Source: Lachnospiraceae bacterium (GTDB lineage Bacteria > Bacillota > Clostridia > Lachnospirales > Lachnospiraceae). Taken from it: 15,791 bases of DNA. The notes beneath the pieces are model-generated. The model saw nothing but the letters and a program-made list of their open reading frames with translations. It was not told the origin of the DNA and did not search any database. Below, piece after piece: positions 15,776-15,791 of this stretch (its first letter is position 1; every line of letters begins with the position of its first letter). The DNA is taken from the NCBI GenBank assembly GCA_009774235.1, contig VSNJ01000095.1:1-15791 (forward strand), given 5' to 3'. The translations under genes and the position numbers were made by a program.

Positions 15776-15784
15776 ATCACCTCC
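15776..15784 (-). other. Perfect anti-16S-like motif without a nearby start codon
   Basis: The minus strand reads GGAGGTGAT, full complement of the usual 16S tail. The only start-like codons close by open a 12-residue frame (ATG 15786, stop at 15748-15750). The stretch may be the end of an upstream gene beyond the window or a leader of the repeat-domain gene. Confidence 0.3.
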
Positions 15785-15791
15785 ATATAAT

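Overview
The window looks like chromosomal DNA of a low-GC gut Clostridia, most likely Lachnospiraceae. This is inferred from the AT-rich intergenic DNA, strong AAGGAGG-type ribosome binding sites, a GH5 beta-mannanase, large secreted CotH-kinase proteins, and secreted proteins ending in a BspA-like leucine-rich repeat module. No rRNA, tRNA or CRISPR array is visible, and I recognise no phage or transposase gene. The species cannot be fixed from the sequence alone.

Left part (1-2460): three plus-strand genes, probably one transcription unit. They encode a membrane-anchored extracellular beta protein, a secreted beta-sandwich protein, and an EpsG-family polytopic membrane protein (exopolysaccharide polymerase type). 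A strong hairpin terminator overlaps the last stop codon. A solitary BlaI/MecI-type repressor (minus strand, 2523-2951) follows. It is divergent across about 430 bp from a secreted GH5 mannanase with an extra C-terminal beta domain (3379-4782).

Middle (4840-11240): after a bidirectional terminator come two tandem minus-strand genes for about 1030-1050 residue secreted CotH-kinase paralogs. They share one architecture: signal peptide, unknown N-terminal beta domain, CotH kinase, Listeria-Bacteroides repeat, two Ig-like (Big2) domains, BspA-like LRR C-terminus. They look like a two-gene operon with about 20 bp between them.

Right part (11240-15791): about 1 kb without a convincing gene carries a 439-bp imperfect inverted-repeat (fold-back) element. 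A membrane-attached XRE regulator (12192-12650) follows, with a 9-bp inverted repeat just upstream of its ribosome binding site, then a decayed coding fragment and a bidirectional terminator. Last is a 916-residue secreted protein on the minus strand with four copies of an unrecognised domain of about 135 residues, acidic Gly/Pro linkers, a long Thr/Ala/Pro linker and the same kind of LRR C-terminus as the CotH proteins.

Taken together, this reads as a cell-surface region: polysaccharide synthesis, mannan hydrolysis, extracellular CotH-type kinases, and a multi-domain surface protein. The most interesting unexplained items are the four-copy domain, the LRR C-terminus shared by three proteins, the tandem CotH pair and the fold-back element. 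A shared function for these genes is inference from proximity and common modules only.
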